Shown: positions 42,868 to 55,344, counted from the first letter of the stretch. The stretch: 64,000 bases of DNA from Massilia sp. erpn (GCF_024400215.1 NZ_CP053748.1:1736001-1800000), one strand, 5' to 3'. A program made the numbers and translations. The notes: generated by a model from the letters alone, not told the origin.

Positions 42868-43227
42868 ATGAACTCTCCAGCCCTCAGGAAAATCTTTAAA
42901 GCCGCAGAGTACCGGCGATGGGAATCCGGCTTGCAGGGTGTTGCCAAAGCAGCGATCGCGGCGAGAATCAAGAATCTCCAGCATGGGATAAAAGGCGGTT
43001 GTGCACCGGTAGGCGGTGGAGTAAGCGAGCTGCGCTTTCATCAAAGTGGACCGGGCTGGCGAGTATATTTCCATGAAACAAGCGCTGGCCTGCTAATTCT
43101 TTTGCTATGCGGTGGCGACAAATCGAGCCAGCAAGCGGACATCAGGAAAGCTAGAAATGTGCTCGCCAGACTGAAGGCTGAACGAACGAAACTCCGTCAG
43201 CAAAATATACCAACGACCAAGAAGTAG
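42868..43227 (+). CDS. RelE/ParE-superfamily (HigB-type) toxin
   Basis: A 119-residue protein of the 'addiction module killer protein' HigB/RelE superfamily. AAIAARIKNLQHG and the core SELRFHQSGPGWRVYFHET with LLILLLCGGDKSSQQADIRKA are characteristic. Such toxins are usually ribosome-dependent mRNA endonucleases. The C-terminus has a basic extension (RTKLRQQNIPTTKK). It lies 24 bp upstream of the antitoxin gene on the same strand, the toxin-first order of HigBA-type modules. Base composition is lower in GC than the surrounding core genes, suggesting acquisition. Confidence 0.87.
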   Translation: MNSPALRKIFKAAEYRRWESGLQGVAKAAIAARIKNLQHGIKGGCAPVGGGVSELRFHQSGPGWRVYFHETSAGLLILLLCGGDKSSQQADIRKARNVLARLKAERTKLRQQNIPTTKK

Positions 43228-43251
43228 GCACTCAATGGAGGGGAACCCGGA

Positions 43252-43617
43252 ATGAGCAAACGGAAGCTGGACACTGCGGAGTTTCAACTCGAAGACATGG
43301 CAGAGCTTGGGTTAAGCGAATTCGATCCGATCGATTACCTCAACAGTAAGGAGACGATCGCCGCCTATATGAGCGAAATTCTCGCAAGCGGGGACGCGGA
43401 ACTGTTCCAATCGGCAATGAATGATGTAGTGCGTGCTTATGGCATGGGGAAAATCGCAAAGGAGGCTAAGTTAAGCCGGGAAGGCGCTTACAAGGCGCTA
43501 CGCGAAGGCAGCAAGCCGCGCTTTGCAACCGTAGTCGCCATGCTGGATGCGATTGGCATGCGCCTGGCCATTCTTCCCAAGGAAAGCAGCAGCAATGCGC
43601 CCACGCTGACTACTTAG
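43252..43617 (+). CDS. HigA-type addiction module antitoxin
   Basis: A 121-residue antitoxin of the 'putative addiction module antidote' family. The diagnostic region is FDPIDYLNSKETIAAYMSE, followed by the helix-turn-helix GMGKIAKEAKLSREGAYKAL and GSKPRFATVVAMLDAIGMRL. It carries an N-terminal extension of about 22 residues relative to the usual 95-100. It neutralises the toxin encoded 24 bp upstream and probably represses the operon through its DNA-binding motif. GGAGGGGAA precedes the ATG. The shared bidirectional terminator at 43651 separates it from atpC. Confidence 0.88.
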   Translation: MSKRKLDTAEFQLEDMAELGLSEFDPIDYLNSKETIAAYMSEILASGDAELFQSAMNDVVRAYGMGKIAKEAKLSREGAYKALREGSKPRFATVVAMLDAIGMRLAILPKESSSNAPTLTT

Positions 43618-43650
43618 TCGCACGCCACGCTATACCTGTGCCGAAAAAGA

Positions 43651-43676
43651 AAAAGGCAGCCGAAGCTGCCTTTTTT
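43651..43676. terminator. Bidirectional terminator between antitoxin and atpC
   Basis: GGCAGC at 43655-43660 pairs with GCTGCC at 43665-43670 around CGAA, with AAAA before and TTTTTT after. On the minus strand the loop is the very stable UUCG tetraloop and the stem is followed by a long T-rich run. It ends the ATP synthase operon, and on the plus strand the toxin-antitoxin operon. Confidence 0.9.
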
Positions 43677-43693
43677 GCTGTGCTGCGGACCGA

Positions 43694-44119
43694 TCAGTGC
43701 TTGGTCTGGCGCAGTTTGGCGATCGCTGCCAGCTGGCCGATAGCGGCTGCCAGTTCAGCTTGCGCTTTCGCGTAGTCGATGCCGGTCTTGTTGTTGGCCA
43801 GGGATTCTTCCGCCAGTTTCTTGGCGGCCTGGGCCTTGGCTTCGTCCAGATCGTGACCACGGATCGCGGTGTCGGCCAGTACCGTCACGGCGTTCGGCTG
43901 CACTTCCAGCAGGCCGCCGGCGACGAAGACGAACTCTTCTTCAGCCTTGCCTGGGATCTGGATGCGCACCGCGCCCGGACGGATACGGGTGATCAGCGGC
44001 GTGTGCTTCGGGTAGATACCCAGCTCGCCCTGTTCGCCCGGCAACGCGATGAAGGTGGCTTCGCCGGAGAAGATTTCCTCTTCGGCCGAGACCACGTCAA
44101 CGTGAATAGTGTTTGCCAT
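43694..44119 (-). CDS. atpC: ATP synthase F1 subunit epsilon
   Basis: A 141-residue protein with the N-terminal beta sandwich ([39 protein letters not shown]) and C-terminal helical hairpin of F1 epsilon. It is part of the central stalk and can inhibit ATP hydrolysis. It is the last gene of the operon, 61 bp after atpD, followed by the terminator at 43651. Confidence 0.96.
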   Translation of the reverse strand: MANTIHVDVVSAEEEIFSGEATFIALPGEQGELGIYPKHTPLITRIRPGAVRIQIPGKAEEEFVFVAGGLLEVQPNAVTVLADTAIRGHDLDEAKAQAAKKLAEESLANNKTGIDYAKAQAELAAAIGQLAAIAKLRQTKH

Positions 44120-44180
44120 GTGTGTCCTATCGGGTGTAAGCGGCGCCGCCCACGGGGCCGCGCCGCGCCAAACTCAACGA

Positions 44181-45611
<1,431 letters not shown>

Positions 45612-46487
45612 TTAAACCGCTGCCGCACCGGCGACGATTTCAGACAGTTCTTTGGTAATTGCAGCCTGGCGGGTCTTGTTGTAGACCAGCTTCAGTTCAC
45701 CGATGACGTTACCGGCGTTGTCGCTGGCGGCTTTCATCGCCACCATACGGGCCGATTGCTCGGACGCCAGGTTTTCCGCCACCGACTGGTACACCAGCGC
45801 TTCTACATAGCGCTCCAGCAGTTCGTCGATCACGGTCGCAGCGTCCGGCTCATAGATGTAATCCCAGTTGTGATTACCCTTGTCAGCCTGCACCTTGTCT
45901 GCCGTCAGCGGCAGCAGTTGCTCGACCATCGGTTCCTGCTTCATCGTGTTGATGAACTTGGTGTAGCACAGGTAAACCGCATCCAGCTTGCCTTCCTGGA
46001 ATTTCTCCAGCATGACTTTGACCGGGCCGATCAGCTTTTCCAGGTGCGGCGTATCGCCGATCTGGGTAGCTTGGGCGACCACGGGCACGCCAACGCGGTT
46101 CAGGAAGCCCAAACCTTTATTACCAATTGCCACTGCTTCAATCTTGTTGCCTGCGCCTTCCAGCTCGCGGGTCTTGGCCGTCACCATACGCAGCACGTTG
46201 GTGTTCAGGCCGCCGCACAGACCTTTATCGGTCGTGACGACGATGAAACCCACTGCCTTCGCTTCCGTGCCCTTGGCGTCCGCCAGGAACGGGTGCGTAT
46301 ATTCCGGGTTGGCATTTGCCAGGTTCGCAGCGATGTTCCGAATCTTGTCACTGTAGGGACGGGCGGCGCGCATACGATCCTGCGCCTTGCGCATTTTCGA
46401 TGCGGCGACCATTTCCATCGCCTTGGTGATCTTCTTCGTATTCTCTACGCTCTTGATCTTGCCACGTATCTCTTTGCCTACTGCCAT
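45612..46487 (-). CDS. atpG: ATP synthase F1 subunit gamma
   Basis: A 291-residue central-shaft subunit. The N-terminal helix ([20 protein letters not shown]) and C-terminal helix ([37 protein letters not shown]) are the conserved rotor coiled coil. [12 protein letters not shown] is the typical Rossmann segment. It rotates within the alpha/beta hexamer. It lies between atpA and atpD, with a 54-bp gap to atpA. Confidence 0.97.
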   Translation of the reverse strand: MAVGKEIRGKIKSVENTKKITKAMEMVAASKMRKAQDRMRAARPYSDKIRNIAANLANANPEYTHPFLADAKGTEAKAVGFIVVTTDKGLCGGLNTNVLRMVTAKTRELEGAGNKIEAVAIGNKGLGFLNRVGVPVVAQATQIGDTPHLEKLIGPVKVMLEKFQEGKLDAVYLCYTKFINTMKQEPMVEQLLPLTADKVQADKGNHNWDYIYEPDAATVIDELLERYVEALVYQSVAENLASEQSARMVAMKAASDNAGNVIGELKLVYNKTRQAAITKELSEIVAGAAAV

Positions 46488-46541
46488 GAGTCCTTACTCC
46501 TTTGCGCTTGAGGGCGGCCTGTCGCCAGGCCGCCGTGCATC

Positions 46542-48083
46542 TTAGAATGCGCCGGATTTCTTGAAATCAGCAATGGCGGCCGACAGCGCAGCTTCGGCGT
46601 CTTTGTCCAGTTGCTTGGTTTCTTCGATCTTGGTCAGCAGAGCAGCGTGCTTGGCCTTCAGGAACGAGTGCAGACCAGCTTCAAAGGCCAGCACTTGCTT
46701 CACAGCGATATCGTCCAGGAAGCCCTTGTTCACGGCGAACAGCGATGCGCCCATCAGGGAGATCGACAGCGGCGAGTACTGGGACTGCTTCAGCAGTTCG
46801 GTCACGCGGGCACCGCGGTCCAGCTGCTTACGGGTCGATTCGTCCAGGTCGGAAGCGAACTGCGCGAACGCAGCCAGTTCACGGTACTGTGCCAAGTCGG
46901 TACGGATACCGCCGGACAGGCCCTTGATGACTTTGGTCTGCGCTGCACCACCCACGCGCGACACCGAGATACCGGCGTTAATCGCAGGACGGATACCGGA
47001 GTTGAACAGCGAGGTTTCCAGGAAGATCTGGCCGTCGGTAATCGAAATCACGTTGGTTGGCACGAATGCGGACACGTCGCCAGCCTGGGTTTCGATGATC
47101 GGCAGCGCGGTCAGGGAACCGGTCTTGCCTTTGACTTCGCCTTTGGTGAAGGCTTCGACGTAGTCGGCGTTCACGCGGGCTGCGCGTTCCAGCAGACGCG
47201 AGTGCAGGTAGAACACGTCGCCTGGGTACGCTTCGCGGCCTGGTGGACGGCGCAGCAGCAGGGAGATCTGACGGTAGGCAACGGCTTGCTTGGACAGGTC
47301 ATCGTACACGATCAGGGCGTCTTCGCCGCGGTCGCGGAAGTATTCGCCCATGGTGCAGCCGGAGTAAGCCGAGATGTACTGCATGGCGGCGGACTCGGAG
47401 GCCGAAGCGGCCACCACGATGGTGTATTCCAGCGCGCCGTGCTGTTCCAGCGAACGCACGATGTTCTTGATGGTCGAGGCTTTTTGGCCGATCGCCACGT
47501 AGATACAGGTCATGCCCTGACCTTTTTGGTTGATGATGGCATCAACCGCAACGGCGGACTTACCGGTCTGGCGGTCGCCAATGATCAGCTCACGCTGGCC
47601 ACGGCCGATCGGCACCATGGCGTCGATCGATTTCAGGCCGGTCTGCATTGGCTGCGACACGGACTCACGGGCGATCACGCCTGGGGCGATTTTTTCGATG
47701 GGGGAGGTCAGCTTGGCGTCGACCGGACCTTTGCCGTCGATCGGCTGGCCCAGGGCATTGACCACGCGGCCGCGCAGTTCAGGACCGACTGGCACTTCCA
47801 GAATACGGCCGGTGCACTTGACGGTGTCGCCTTCCGAGATGTGCTCGTAAGCACCCAGAATCACGGCGCCGACGGAGTCGCGCTCCAGATTCATGGCCAG
47901 GCCGAAGGTGTTGCCCGGGAATTCCAGCATCTCGCCTTGCATCACTTCGGACAGACCGTGGATGCGGCAGATACCGTCGGCAACGGAAATTACGGTGCCT
48001 TGGTTGCGCACTTCAGCGCCGCCATCAATGCCTTGAATCCGGCTCTTGATCAGCTCGCTGATTTCAGATGGGTTGAGTTGCAT
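46542..48083 (-). CDS. atpA: ATP synthase F1 subunit alpha
   Basis: A 513-residue non-catalytic nucleotide-binding subunit, full family length. The P-loop [13 protein letters not shown], the signature region [17 protein letters not shown] and the N-terminal [15 protein letters not shown] helix are all present. It follows atpH by 66 bp in the operon. Confidence 0.98.
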   Translation of the reverse strand: MQLNPSEISELIKSRIQGIDGGAEVRNQGTVISVADGICRIHGLSEVMQGEMLEFPGNTFGLAMNLERDSVGAVILGAYEHISEGDTVKCTGRILEVPVGPELRGRVVNALGQPIDGKGPVDAKLTSPIEKIAPGVIARESVSQPMQTGLKSIDAMVPIGRGQRELIIGDRQTGKSAVAVDAIINQKGQGMTCIYVAIGQKASTIKNIVRSLEQHGALEYTIVVAASASESAAMQYISAYSGCTMGEYFRDRGEDALIVYDDLSKQAVAYRQISLLLRRPPGREAYPGDVFYLHSRLLERAARVNADYVEAFTKGEVKGKTGSLTALPIIETQAGDVSAFVPTNVISITDGQIFLETSLFNSGIRPAINAGISVSRVGGAAQTKVIKGLSGGIRTDLAQYRELAAFAQFASDLDESTRKQLDRGARVTELLKQSQYSPLSISLMGASLFAVNKGFLDDIAVKQVLAFEAGLHSFLKAKHAALLTKIEETKQLDKDAEAALSAAIADFKKSGAF

Positions 48084-48149
48084 ACTAACTCCTAAATGTT
48101 TTCTCTCAGCTTGCGCGAGGGTATATGGGTCTGCCGAAGCGGGTGCGAA

Positions 48150-48683
48150 TTACGCTACCAGCGCAACACGCATCTGTTGCAGCTTGGCGCGCACCGAAGT
48201 GTCCAGCACTTCATCACCTACCACCACGCGCACGCCACCGATCAGCGATGGGTCGACCGTGACGCTTGGGTTGAGCTTGCGGCTGAATTTCTTTTCCAGC
48301 GTGTTGACCAGCTCAGCCGTTTGGGCTGCGCTCATATCGAATGCGCTCGTGATCTCGGCATCGGCCGCGCCTTCCGCGCTGTTTTTCAACAGCTGGAACT
48401 GGGCGCCGATTTCCGGCAGCAATTCAATACGGCCATTTTCGATCAGCATCGACAGGAAGTTCTGCGCTTCCGCGTTCAGCGGAGCCTTCACCAATGCTTG
48501 AATGGTCGCGGCAACATCACTATCCGACACTTTCGGATTGCGTGCATACGACAGCACCTCGGGGTGGCTGCCGACCTGGGCCAGTTCGGACACCAGATCG
48601 GACCACGCCGCGAGGTTGCCGGCTTGGGCTACGCGGAAGAGGGCTTCCGCGTATGGACGAGCGACGGTTGCGAGCTCTGCCAT
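48150..48683 (-). CDS. atpH: ATP synthase F1 subunit delta
   Basis: A 177-residue peripheral-stalk subunit with N-terminal [15 protein letters not shown] and C-terminal [21 protein letters not shown], the OSCP/delta signature. It links the b subunits to the top of F1. It starts 2 bp after the atpF stop. Confidence 0.96.
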   Translation of the reverse strand: MAELATVARPYAEALFRVAQAGNLAAWSDLVSELAQVGSHPEVLSYARNPKVSDSDVAATIQALVKAPLNAEAQNFLSMLIENGRIELLPEIGAQFQLLKNSAEGAADAEITSAFDMSAAQTAELVNTLEKKFSRKLNPSVTVDPSLIGGVRVVVGDEVLDTSVRAKLQQMRVALVA

Positions 48684-48685
48684 GA

Positions 48686-49156
48686 TTACAGCTCGGTCGC
48701 AAGACGCGACAGCAGGTCGGCGTGGGCCGACGCGGTCACTTCGCGCTTCAGGATTTGCTCGGCGCCCTTGACGGCCAGATCGGCAACCTGGGCGCGCAGT
48801 GCTTCGCGGGCCTGGGTGATTTGCTGGTCGGCTTCGGCCTTGGCTTGCGCAATGATGCGGGCGGCTTCGGCTTGAGCGTTGGCTTTGATTTCTTCAGCGA
48901 TCAGCTGAGCGCGTTTTTCAGCGTCCGCAACGCGCTGCGAAGCTTCGTCGCGGGCCGAAGCCAGGGCTTCGTTGGCGCGCTTTTCAGCGATCACCATGGA
49001 AGCCTGGCCCTGGTCGGCAGCTGCCAGACCGTCGGCAATACGCTTGGCACGCTCATCCAGCGCATTGTTCAGCGCTGGGAATACGAATTTCATCGAGAAC
49101 CATACGAGCACCGCGAAGGTGATCATCTGGCCGATGAGAGACATATTGATGTTCAT
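48686..49156 (-). CDS. atpF: ATP synthase F0 subunit b
   Basis: A 156-residue subunit with one N-terminal membrane helix ([20 protein letters not shown]) and a long charged, alanine-rich helix forming the dimeric stator stalk (for example [20 protein letters not shown]). Standard length. It lies between atpE and atpH. Confidence 0.97.
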   Translation of the reverse strand: MNINMSLIGQMITFAVLVWFSMKFVFPALNNALDERAKRIADGLAAADQGQASMVIAEKRANEALASARDEASQRVADAEKRAQLIAEEIKANAQAEAARIIAQAKAEADQQITQAREALRAQVADLAVKGAEQILKREVTASAHADLLSRLATEL

Positions 49157-49196
49157 ACCTTGCTCCTAAAAAGAGTTTCCCCGGTTGGAGCGTGGA

Positions 49197-49493
<297 letters not shown>

Positions 49494-49538
49494 TTAAAAA
49501 ACGAAAGATACTAAAAAAACAAAATATAAAGTTGCTGA

Positions 49539-50351
<813 letters not shown>

Positions 50352-50360
50352 TTAAGATGA

Positions 50361-50729
50361 TTAAACCGCGAGTAATGACAACCAATACGCCATGGTCGCC
50401 ACCACAAAACCCAAGATCAGCCATAACCAGGCGGCCGACTGAAACAGCACCAGTGCCAAAATAAACAGCACTGCTGTGATAAAAATCTTTATCAATTCGG
50501 CACGAAAATGCGTCCGAAAAGCTTGCTTGGCGTCAGGGTTCCCCTTGGCCACCATCAGCGCGTACGCCAGGCTGCCGGCGACTGCGATTGCGCCGCCCAT
50601 GGCAGCAGACCACCCTTTGCTTTCGCTCGCAAAATACGCGGTGGCGGCGGCAAACAGGACGGCGATGGTGAATTGCAGGGCAACTACTCGGTACACTGGT
50701 TTGGCAATGCTTTGCGAAGAATCACTCAC
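50361..50729 (-). CDS. atpI: ATP synthase subunit I
   Basis: A 122-residue protein with four hydrophobic helices, the usual first gene of the ATP synthase operon. AtpI helps c-ring assembly and possibly Mg2+ uptake but is not part of the final enzyme. The start is GTG at 50729; an in-frame stop lies immediately upstream. A strong sigma70-type promoter is visible at 50773-50802. Confidence 0.9.
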   Translation of the reverse strand: MSDSSQSIAKPVYRVVALQFTIAVLFAAATAYFASESKGWSAAMGGAIAVAGSLAYALMVAKGNPDAKQAFRTHFRAELIKIFITAVLFILALVLFQSAAWLWLILGFVVATMAYWLSLLAV

Positions 50730-50772
50730 TTGCCACGTTCCCAGAGATAGCCTATTGACCCAAAGACACGGG

Positions 50773-50802
50773 ATTATAGGTTGCTTTCGGGAGCTGCGTC
50801 AA
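50773..50802 (-). promoter_or_regulatory. Sigma70-type promoter of the ATP synthase operon
   Basis: On the minus strand a -35 element TTGACG (50797-50802, 5 of 6 consensus bases) and a perfect -10 TATAAT (50773-50778) are separated by 18 bp. Predicted transcription starts near 50766, about 37 nt before the atpI GTG. A perfect palindrome abuts the -35 box at 50804-50822. Confidence 0.75.
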
Positions 50803-50803
50803 A

Positions 50804-50822
50804 CATGCTGCGGCGCAGCATG
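50804..50822. promoter_or_regulatory. Palindrome abutting the atp promoter
   Basis: CATGCTGCG and CGCAGCATG (9-bp arms) flank a single G. It sits directly upstream of the -35 box of the ATP synthase promoter, a position suited to an activator or repressor. It could instead be a hairpin in the parB 3' transcript. Confidence 0.4.
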
Positions 50823-50869
50823 GCACCGCAAGCAACATTGCTCGCTTTTTGGGGATGCGAAGGCTGGGA

Positions 50870-50890
50870 CATGCACCAGATTGGTGCATG
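50870..50890. promoter_or_regulatory. Second palindrome between parB and atpI
   Basis: CATGCACCA and TGGTGCATG (9-bp arms) flank GAT, 22 bp after the parB stop and 48 bp upstream of the other palindrome. No T-run follows, so it is not a standard terminator. Function unknown. Confidence 0.35.
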
Positions 50891-50912
50891 CAACCTTGCT
50901 TAAATTGTAGGC

Positions 50913-51794
50913 TCAGCCGCGCAGGCGGGCGAGCACGCCGTCCAGAATTTCCAGATCGGCGAAATCGATAATCATTTGACCACGGCCCTTATTCCCCATC
51001 TTGAACACGACCGGGGTGGCCAGGGCATCGGACAACTCTTCTTCCAGACGCAGGATATCGCCCGATTTCTCGCGCGGCTTGGCCTGCTCCTTGGCATTCT
51101 GCTCCTCCTGGCTGCGCTGGACCAGTTTTTCCGTCTCGCGCACCGACAACCGTTTGGCGACCACCAGAGTGGCCAGCGTGATCTGGGTGGCGGCATCGAC
51201 TGCCAGCAGCGCGCGCGCATGGCCCATATCGATGTCGCCCGCCATCAGCATGGTTTGCACCGGCGCGGCCAGGTTCATCAGCCGCAATAGGTTCGACACC
51301 GCGCTGCGCGAACGGCCCACCGCATGGGCGGCCTGTTCATGGGTAAAGCTGAAGTCCGTAATCAGACGATGAATACCTTGGGCTTCTTCCAGCGGATTCA
51401 AGTCCTCGCGCTGCATATTTTCGATCAGGGCCATGGCGGCGGCCGTGGTGTCGTCCACATCGCGCACCAGCACCGGCACGTTTTCCAGGCCGGCCATTTG
51501 CGCCGCGCGGAAGCGGCGTTCGCCGGCGATGATCTCGTACCGGGTCTTGCCGTTGGCCTGGCCCACCGGGCGCACCAGGATCGGCTGCATGATGCCCTGG
51601 GTCTTGATGGAGGCGGCCAGCTCGGTCAGGCTGCCTTCGTCCATGCGGGTACGCGGCTGGTATTTGCCGGCCTGCAGCTGCTCGATCGCCAGCTCGTGCG
51701 GCTTCGCATCGGAAGCCGGGTTGGATGGATCGCCGTCGCCGCCAAGCAGCGCATCGAGGCCGCGTCCGAGGCCTTTGAGTTTTTTCGTTGCCAT
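50913..51794 (-). CDS. parB: Chromosome partitioning protein ParB
   Basis: A 293-residue CTPase/DNA-binding protein. The N-terminal LGRGLDALLG is the ParA-contacting motif. Box regions YEIIAGERRFRAAQMAG and PVLVRDVDDTTAAAMALIENMQREDLNPLEEA form the CTP-binding domain, and HEQAAHAVGRSRSAVSNLLR is the helix-turn-helix that reads parS. The C-terminal part is the dimerisation domain. The ATG at 51794 is the family start; the open frame continues upstream within parA. It acts on the parS sites at 55345 and 55416. Confidence 0.95.
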   Translation of the reverse strand: MATKKLKGLGRGLDALLGGDGDPSNPASDAKPHELAIEQLQAGKYQPRTRMDEGSLTELAASIKTQGIMQPILVRPVGQANGKTRYEIIAGERRFRAAQMAGLENVPVLVRDVDDTTAAAMALIENMQREDLNPLEEAQGIHRLITDFSFTHEQAAHAVGRSRSAVSNLLRLMNLAAPVQTMLMAGDIDMGHARALLAVDAATQITLATLVVAKRLSVRETEKLVQRSQEEQNAKEQAKPREKSGDILRLEEELSDALATPVVFKMGNKGRGQMIIDFADLEILDGVLARLRG

Positions 51795-51811
51795 TGAGGG
51801 GAATTCCGTAA

Positions 51812-52582
51812 TTACATTTTCTTGATGCGTTTGACCATCTCGGCGCCGAAGGCGATATACGCCTGGGCGCCCTTCGAACCCGGATCGAAGGTCACGCCCG
51901 GCATGCCGTAGGATGGCGCTTCGGCCAGGCGCACATTGCGCGGGATGATGGTCTTGAAGACCTTGTCGCCGAAGTGCTGCTCCAGCTGGGCCGAGACCTG
52001 CTGCGACAGCGTCATGCGCGGATCGAACATCACGCGCAGCAGGCCGATGATCTTCAGATCCTGATTCAGGTTGGCATGCACCTTCTTGATGGTGTTGACC
52101 AGATCGGACAAACCTTCCAGCGCATAGTACTCGCACTGCATGGGGATGATCACGCCATGGGCGGCGCACAGGCCGTTCAGCGTCAACATGGACAAGGCGG
52201 GCGGGCAGTCGATCAGGACGAAGTCGTATTCCTTGTCCACCGCGGCCAGCGCATCCTTCAGGCGGCGCTCGCGGTTATCCAGCTGCACCATCTCCACCTC
52301 GGCACCGGCCAGCTCGCGGTTGGCGGGCAGCACGTCGAAGCGCCCTGCTTCCGAACGCTGGCGCGCCGTGGCCACATCGGAGTTGCCCAGCATGACTTCA
52401 TAAGTGGAAGCCTGCAGGCCGGCCTTGTTGATGCCGGCGCCCATGGTGGCATTGCCTTGCGGGTCCAGGTCGACCAGCAGCACGCGCTGGTCCAGTTTGG
52501 CCAGACCGGCGGCCAGGTTCACCGTGGTGGTGGTTTTGCCCACGCCGCCTTTTTGATTCGCTACGCAGAATATTTTCGCCAT
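51812..52582 (-). CDS. parA: Chromosome partitioning ATPase ParA
   Basis: A 256-residue deviant-Walker ATPase. MAKIFCVANQKGGVGKTTTTVN is split as KGGVGKTTT for the P-loop, with the signature lysine; DLDPQGNATMG is the Walker A' region and VLIDCPPALSMLT the Walker B. With ParB it segregates the origin region. It is followed by parB with a 17-bp gap. Its upstream region is an unusual 9-bp tandem repeat. Confidence 0.96.
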   Translation of the reverse strand: MAKIFCVANQKGGVGKTTTTVNLAAGLAKLDQRVLLVDLDPQGNATMGAGINKAGLQASTYEVMLGNSDVATARQRSEAGRFDVLPANRELAGAEVEMVQLDNRERRLKDALAAVDKEYDFVLIDCPPALSMLTLNGLCAAHGVIIPMQCEYYALEGLSDLVNTIKKVHANLNQDLKIIGLLRVMFDPRMTLSQQVSAQLEQHFGDKVFKTIIPRNVRLAEAPSYGMPGVTFDPGSKGAQAYIAFGAEMVKRIKKM

Positions 52583-52596
52583 GTATCTTCTTGTTC

Positions 52597-52677
52597 TGTT
52601 TATACCGTTTATACGATATAAATCATTTATACAGTTTATTCAATTTATACCGTATAAACGATTTATACTGTTTATAA
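52597..52677. repeat. 9-bp tandem repeat (about nine units) between parA and rsmG
   Basis: The heptamer TTTATAC starts at 52599, 52608, 52626, 52644 and 52662, spacings of 9, 18, 18 and 18 bp. The intervening 9-bp slots hold degenerate versions (TATAAAT, TTTATTC, TATAAAC, TTTATAA at 52617, 52635, 52653, 52671). The array fills almost the whole 97-bp gap, ending 14 bp before the parA start codon and about 2 bp from the rsmG stop. It is nearly pure A/T in a GC-rich chromosome. It may hold the parA promoter or a protein-binding array. Confidence 0.85.
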
Positions 52678-52679
52678 AA

Positions 52680-53324
52680 TTAAGCCTTGCCGATGAAAAC
52701 CAGGTGGCGCTCCGCGTCCAGTCCCGGCACCTGCAAAGCTCGCAATTCCTGCACTTGCCACGGCTCCGGCAGTCGCTCTCTTTCCTCGGCTGGCGCCGTG
52801 CCTTTCAAGGCGATAAAGCGGCCGCCCTCGCCCAGCAGATGGCCGGACCAGTTGACGAAGTCCGACAGGTCGGCAAAGGCGCGCGACGTGATCACGTCGA
52901 AGGGCTGCTTGACCTCCAGCTCCTGCACCTTCTTGGTGTACACCGTGACGTTGGCCAGCTTCAGCTCCGCCTTGACCTGGGTCAGGAAGGCGGTTTTCTT
53001 GTGCACCGTATCGATCATCGACACCTGCATATCCGGGCGGGCAATGGCCAGCACGATGCCCGGCAAGCCGCCCCCTGCTCCCACGTCCAGCACGTTCTGC
53101 GCGCCCTCGAAGGCGGCTACGGCCGCCAGGGAATCGAGCAGATGCAGGGTCAGCATCTGCATCGGATCGCGCACGGAAGTCAGGTTATAGACTGCATTCC
53201 ACTTGTTCAGCAGGGCCAGGTAGTCCAGCAATTGCTCCTGCTGGGCCTGGTTCAAATCGAGTTGCAGGCCGTCCAGGCCATTCTTCAGCATCTGCGCCAG
53301 CGCGGCGCGGTCAAACAGCCTCAT
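52680..53324 (-). CDS. rsmG: 16S rRNA (guanine527-N7)-methyltransferase RsmG
   Basis: A 214-residue AdoMet-dependent methyltransferase (GidB). The SAM site is [20 protein letters not shown], followed by [13 protein letters not shown] and [15 protein letters not shown]. It methylates G527 of 16S rRNA. The ATG at 53324 overlaps the mnmG stop by 4 nt, the usual mnmG-rsmG arrangement; the frame stays open further upstream inside mnmG and is rejected there. Confidence 0.95.
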   Translation of the reverse strand: MRLFDRAALAQMLKNGLDGLQLDLNQAQQEQLLDYLALLNKWNAVYNLTSVRDPMQMLTLHLLDSLAAVAAFEGAQNVLDVGAGGGLPGIVLAIARPDMQVSMIDTVHKKTAFLTQVKAELKLANVTVYTKKVQELEVKQPFDVITSRAFADLSDFVNWSGHLLGEGGRFIALKGTAPAEERERLPEPWQVQELRALQVPGLDAERHLVFIGKA

Positions 53325-55252
53325 TGCACCGCCTCGTCTTTCAGCGTGACGAAGCCGCCATAGCCGGCTTTCTTCAGGTGCACCAGCAGCAGCGAGATCG
53401 CCGCCGGGGTCACGCCCGAGATGCGCGAGGCCTGGCCCAGGGTTTCCGGACGGTGTTTCGCCAGCTTTTGCCGCACCTCGATCGACAGCGCGGCGATGTC
53501 CAGATAGTTGAAACCTTCCGGCAATTTCAGGTTTTCGTAGTGCTCGTGGCGCTCCACTTCCTTGATCTGGCGCTCGATATAGCCAGCATATTTGAGCTGG
53601 ATTTCCACCTGTTCCTGCACCGCCGCGTCCTCCACGCCGGGGCCGCCGAGGTTCTGGCCCTCGGCGCCGGTCAGCGTCACCAGGGTGTCGTAATCCACGT
53701 TCGGACGGCGCAGCAGGTCGGCCAGCGAGTATTCGCGCTCGATGGCCTGGCCGATCACGCGCTCGGATTCGGCCGCTTCCAGGATGCGCGGATTGACCCA
53801 GGTCGAGCGCAGGCGCTCCAGTTCGCGCGCCACGGCCTCGCGTTTGCGGTCGAATGCTTCCCATTGCGCATCGCCGACGCAGCCCAATTGGCGGCCGATT
53901 TCGGTCAGGCGCATATCGGCATTGTCCTCGCGCAAGCTGAGGCGGTACTCGGCGCGGCTGGTGAACATGCGGTACGGTTCCTGCACGCCCTGGGTGACCA
54001 GATCGTCCACCAGCACGCCCAGATAGGCTTCGGAACGGGCCGGGGTCCAGGCATCCTTGCCCTGGGTTTGCAGCGCGGCATTAATGCCCGCCAGCATGCC
54101 CTGCGCCGCCGCCTCTTCATAACCGGTGGTGCCGTTGATCTGGCCGGCGAAATACAGGCCGGCAATGGGCTTGGTTTCCAGCGAGGATTTGAGGCCGCGC
54201 GGGTCGAAATAATCGTATTCGATGGCGTAGCCGGGACGCAGGATATGGGCGTTTTCCAGGCCCTTCATCGAGCGCACCAGGGCGATTTGCACATCGAACG
54301 GCAGGCTGGTGGAGATGCCGTTTGGATAGAATTCGTGGGTGGTCAGGCCCTCGGGTTCGAGGAAAATCTGGTGCGATTCCTTGGCCGAGAAGCGGTGGAT
54401 CTTGTCCTCGATCGAAGGGCAGTAACGCGGTCCCACGCCCTCGATCACGCCGGTATACATGGGGCTGCGGTCCAGGCCGCCACGGATGATGTCGTGGGTT
54501 TGCTGGTTGGTATGCGTGACCCAGCACGGCAGCTGCTGCGGGTGCATGGCGGCATTGCCCATGACCGAAAACACCGGCACCGGATCGAGATCGCCAGGCT
54601 GTTCCGTCATCTGCGTGAAGTCGATGCTGCGGCCGTCGATACGCGGCGGCGTGCCGGTTTTCAGGCGGCCCTGTGGCAGCTTCAGTTCTTTCAGGCGGGC
54701 CGACAGGGACAGTGCAGGCGGGTCGCCGGCACGGCCGGCCGAGTAGTTTTGCAGGCCGACGTGGATTTTCCCATCGAGGAAAGTCCCGGCCGTCAGCACC
54801 ACGGCGCGGCCCAGGAATTTGAGGCCGATCTGGGTGACGGCGCCGACCACGCGGTCGCCCTCCACCATCAGATCGTCAACCGCCTGCTGGAACAGCCACA
54901 GATTCGGCTGGTTTTCCAGGCGCGAGCGGATGGCTTGCTTGTACAGGATGCGGTCGGCCTGGGCGCGCGTGGCGCGTACTGCCGGGCCTTTGGAGGAATT
55001 CAGGATACGGAACTGAATGCCGGCTTCGTCGGTAGCAATCGCCATCGCACCGCCCATGGCATCGACCTCTTTGACCAGATGGCCCTTGCCGATACCGCCG
55101 ATGGAGGGATTGCACGACATCTGGCCCAGGGTCTCAATATTATGCGTCAGCAAGAGCGTCTTCTGCCCCATACGGGCCGAAGCAAGGGCCGCTTCGGTGC
55201 CGGCATGGCCGCCGCCGACAACGATAACGTCGAATTCAGTAGGAAATAACAT
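53321..55252 (-). CDS. mnmG: tRNA uridine-5-carboxymethylaminomethyl modification enzyme MnmG
   Basis: A 643-residue FAD enzyme (GidA). The N-terminal dinucleotide motif is [38 protein letters not shown] [17 protein letters not shown] and [14 protein letters not shown] are the two PROSITE-type signatures. With MnmE it modifies the wobble uridine of several tRNAs. A perfect -10-like TATAAT on the minus strand at 55290-55295 lies 38 bp before the start, without a good -35. A parS site lies a further 50 bp upstream. Confidence 0.97.
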   Translation of the reverse strand: MLFPTEFDVIVVGGGHAGTEAALASARMGQKTLLLTHNIETLGQMSCNPSIGGIGKGHLVKEVDAMGGAMAIATDEAGIQFRILNSSKGPAVRATRAQADRILYKQAIRSRLENQPNLWLFQQAVDDLMVEGDRVVGAVTQIGLKFLGRAVVLTAGTFLDGKIHVGLQNYSAGRAGDPPALSLSARLKELKLPQGRLKTGTPPRIDGRSIDFTQMTEQPGDLDPVPVFSVMGNAAMHPQQLPCWVTHTNQQTHDIIRGGLDRSPMYTGVIEGVGPRYCPSIEDKIHRFSAKESHQIFLEPEGLTTHEFYPNGISTSLPFDVQIALVRSMKGLENAHILRPGYAIEYDYFDPRGLKSSLETKPIAGLYFAGQINGTTGYEEAAAQGMLAGINAALQTQGKDAWTPARSEAYLGVLVDDLVTQGVQEPYRMFTSRAEYRLSLREDNADMRLTEIGRQLGCVGDAQWEAFDRKREAVARELERLRSTWVNPRILEAAESERVIGQAIEREYSLADLLRRPNVDYDTLVTLTGAEGQNLGGPGVEDAAVQEQVEIQLKYAGYIERQIKEVERHEHYENLKLPEGFNYLDIAALSIEVRQKLAKHRPETLGQASRISGVTPAAISLLLVHLKKAGYGGFVTLKDEAVQ

Positions 55253-55344
55253 GGTGGAGAAATTGGGTAAATCGGGGAGTTAAGACCAGATTATAGAGTC
55301 TTTTTGCGACTGCGAATTTTTTAGGCAGAAATTTTCCTGACGAT

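Noticed and set aside
53324..55249. Full-length plus-strand open frame opposite mnmG
   Set aside because: It mirrors mnmG almost exactly and has shadow composition; mnmG is certain.
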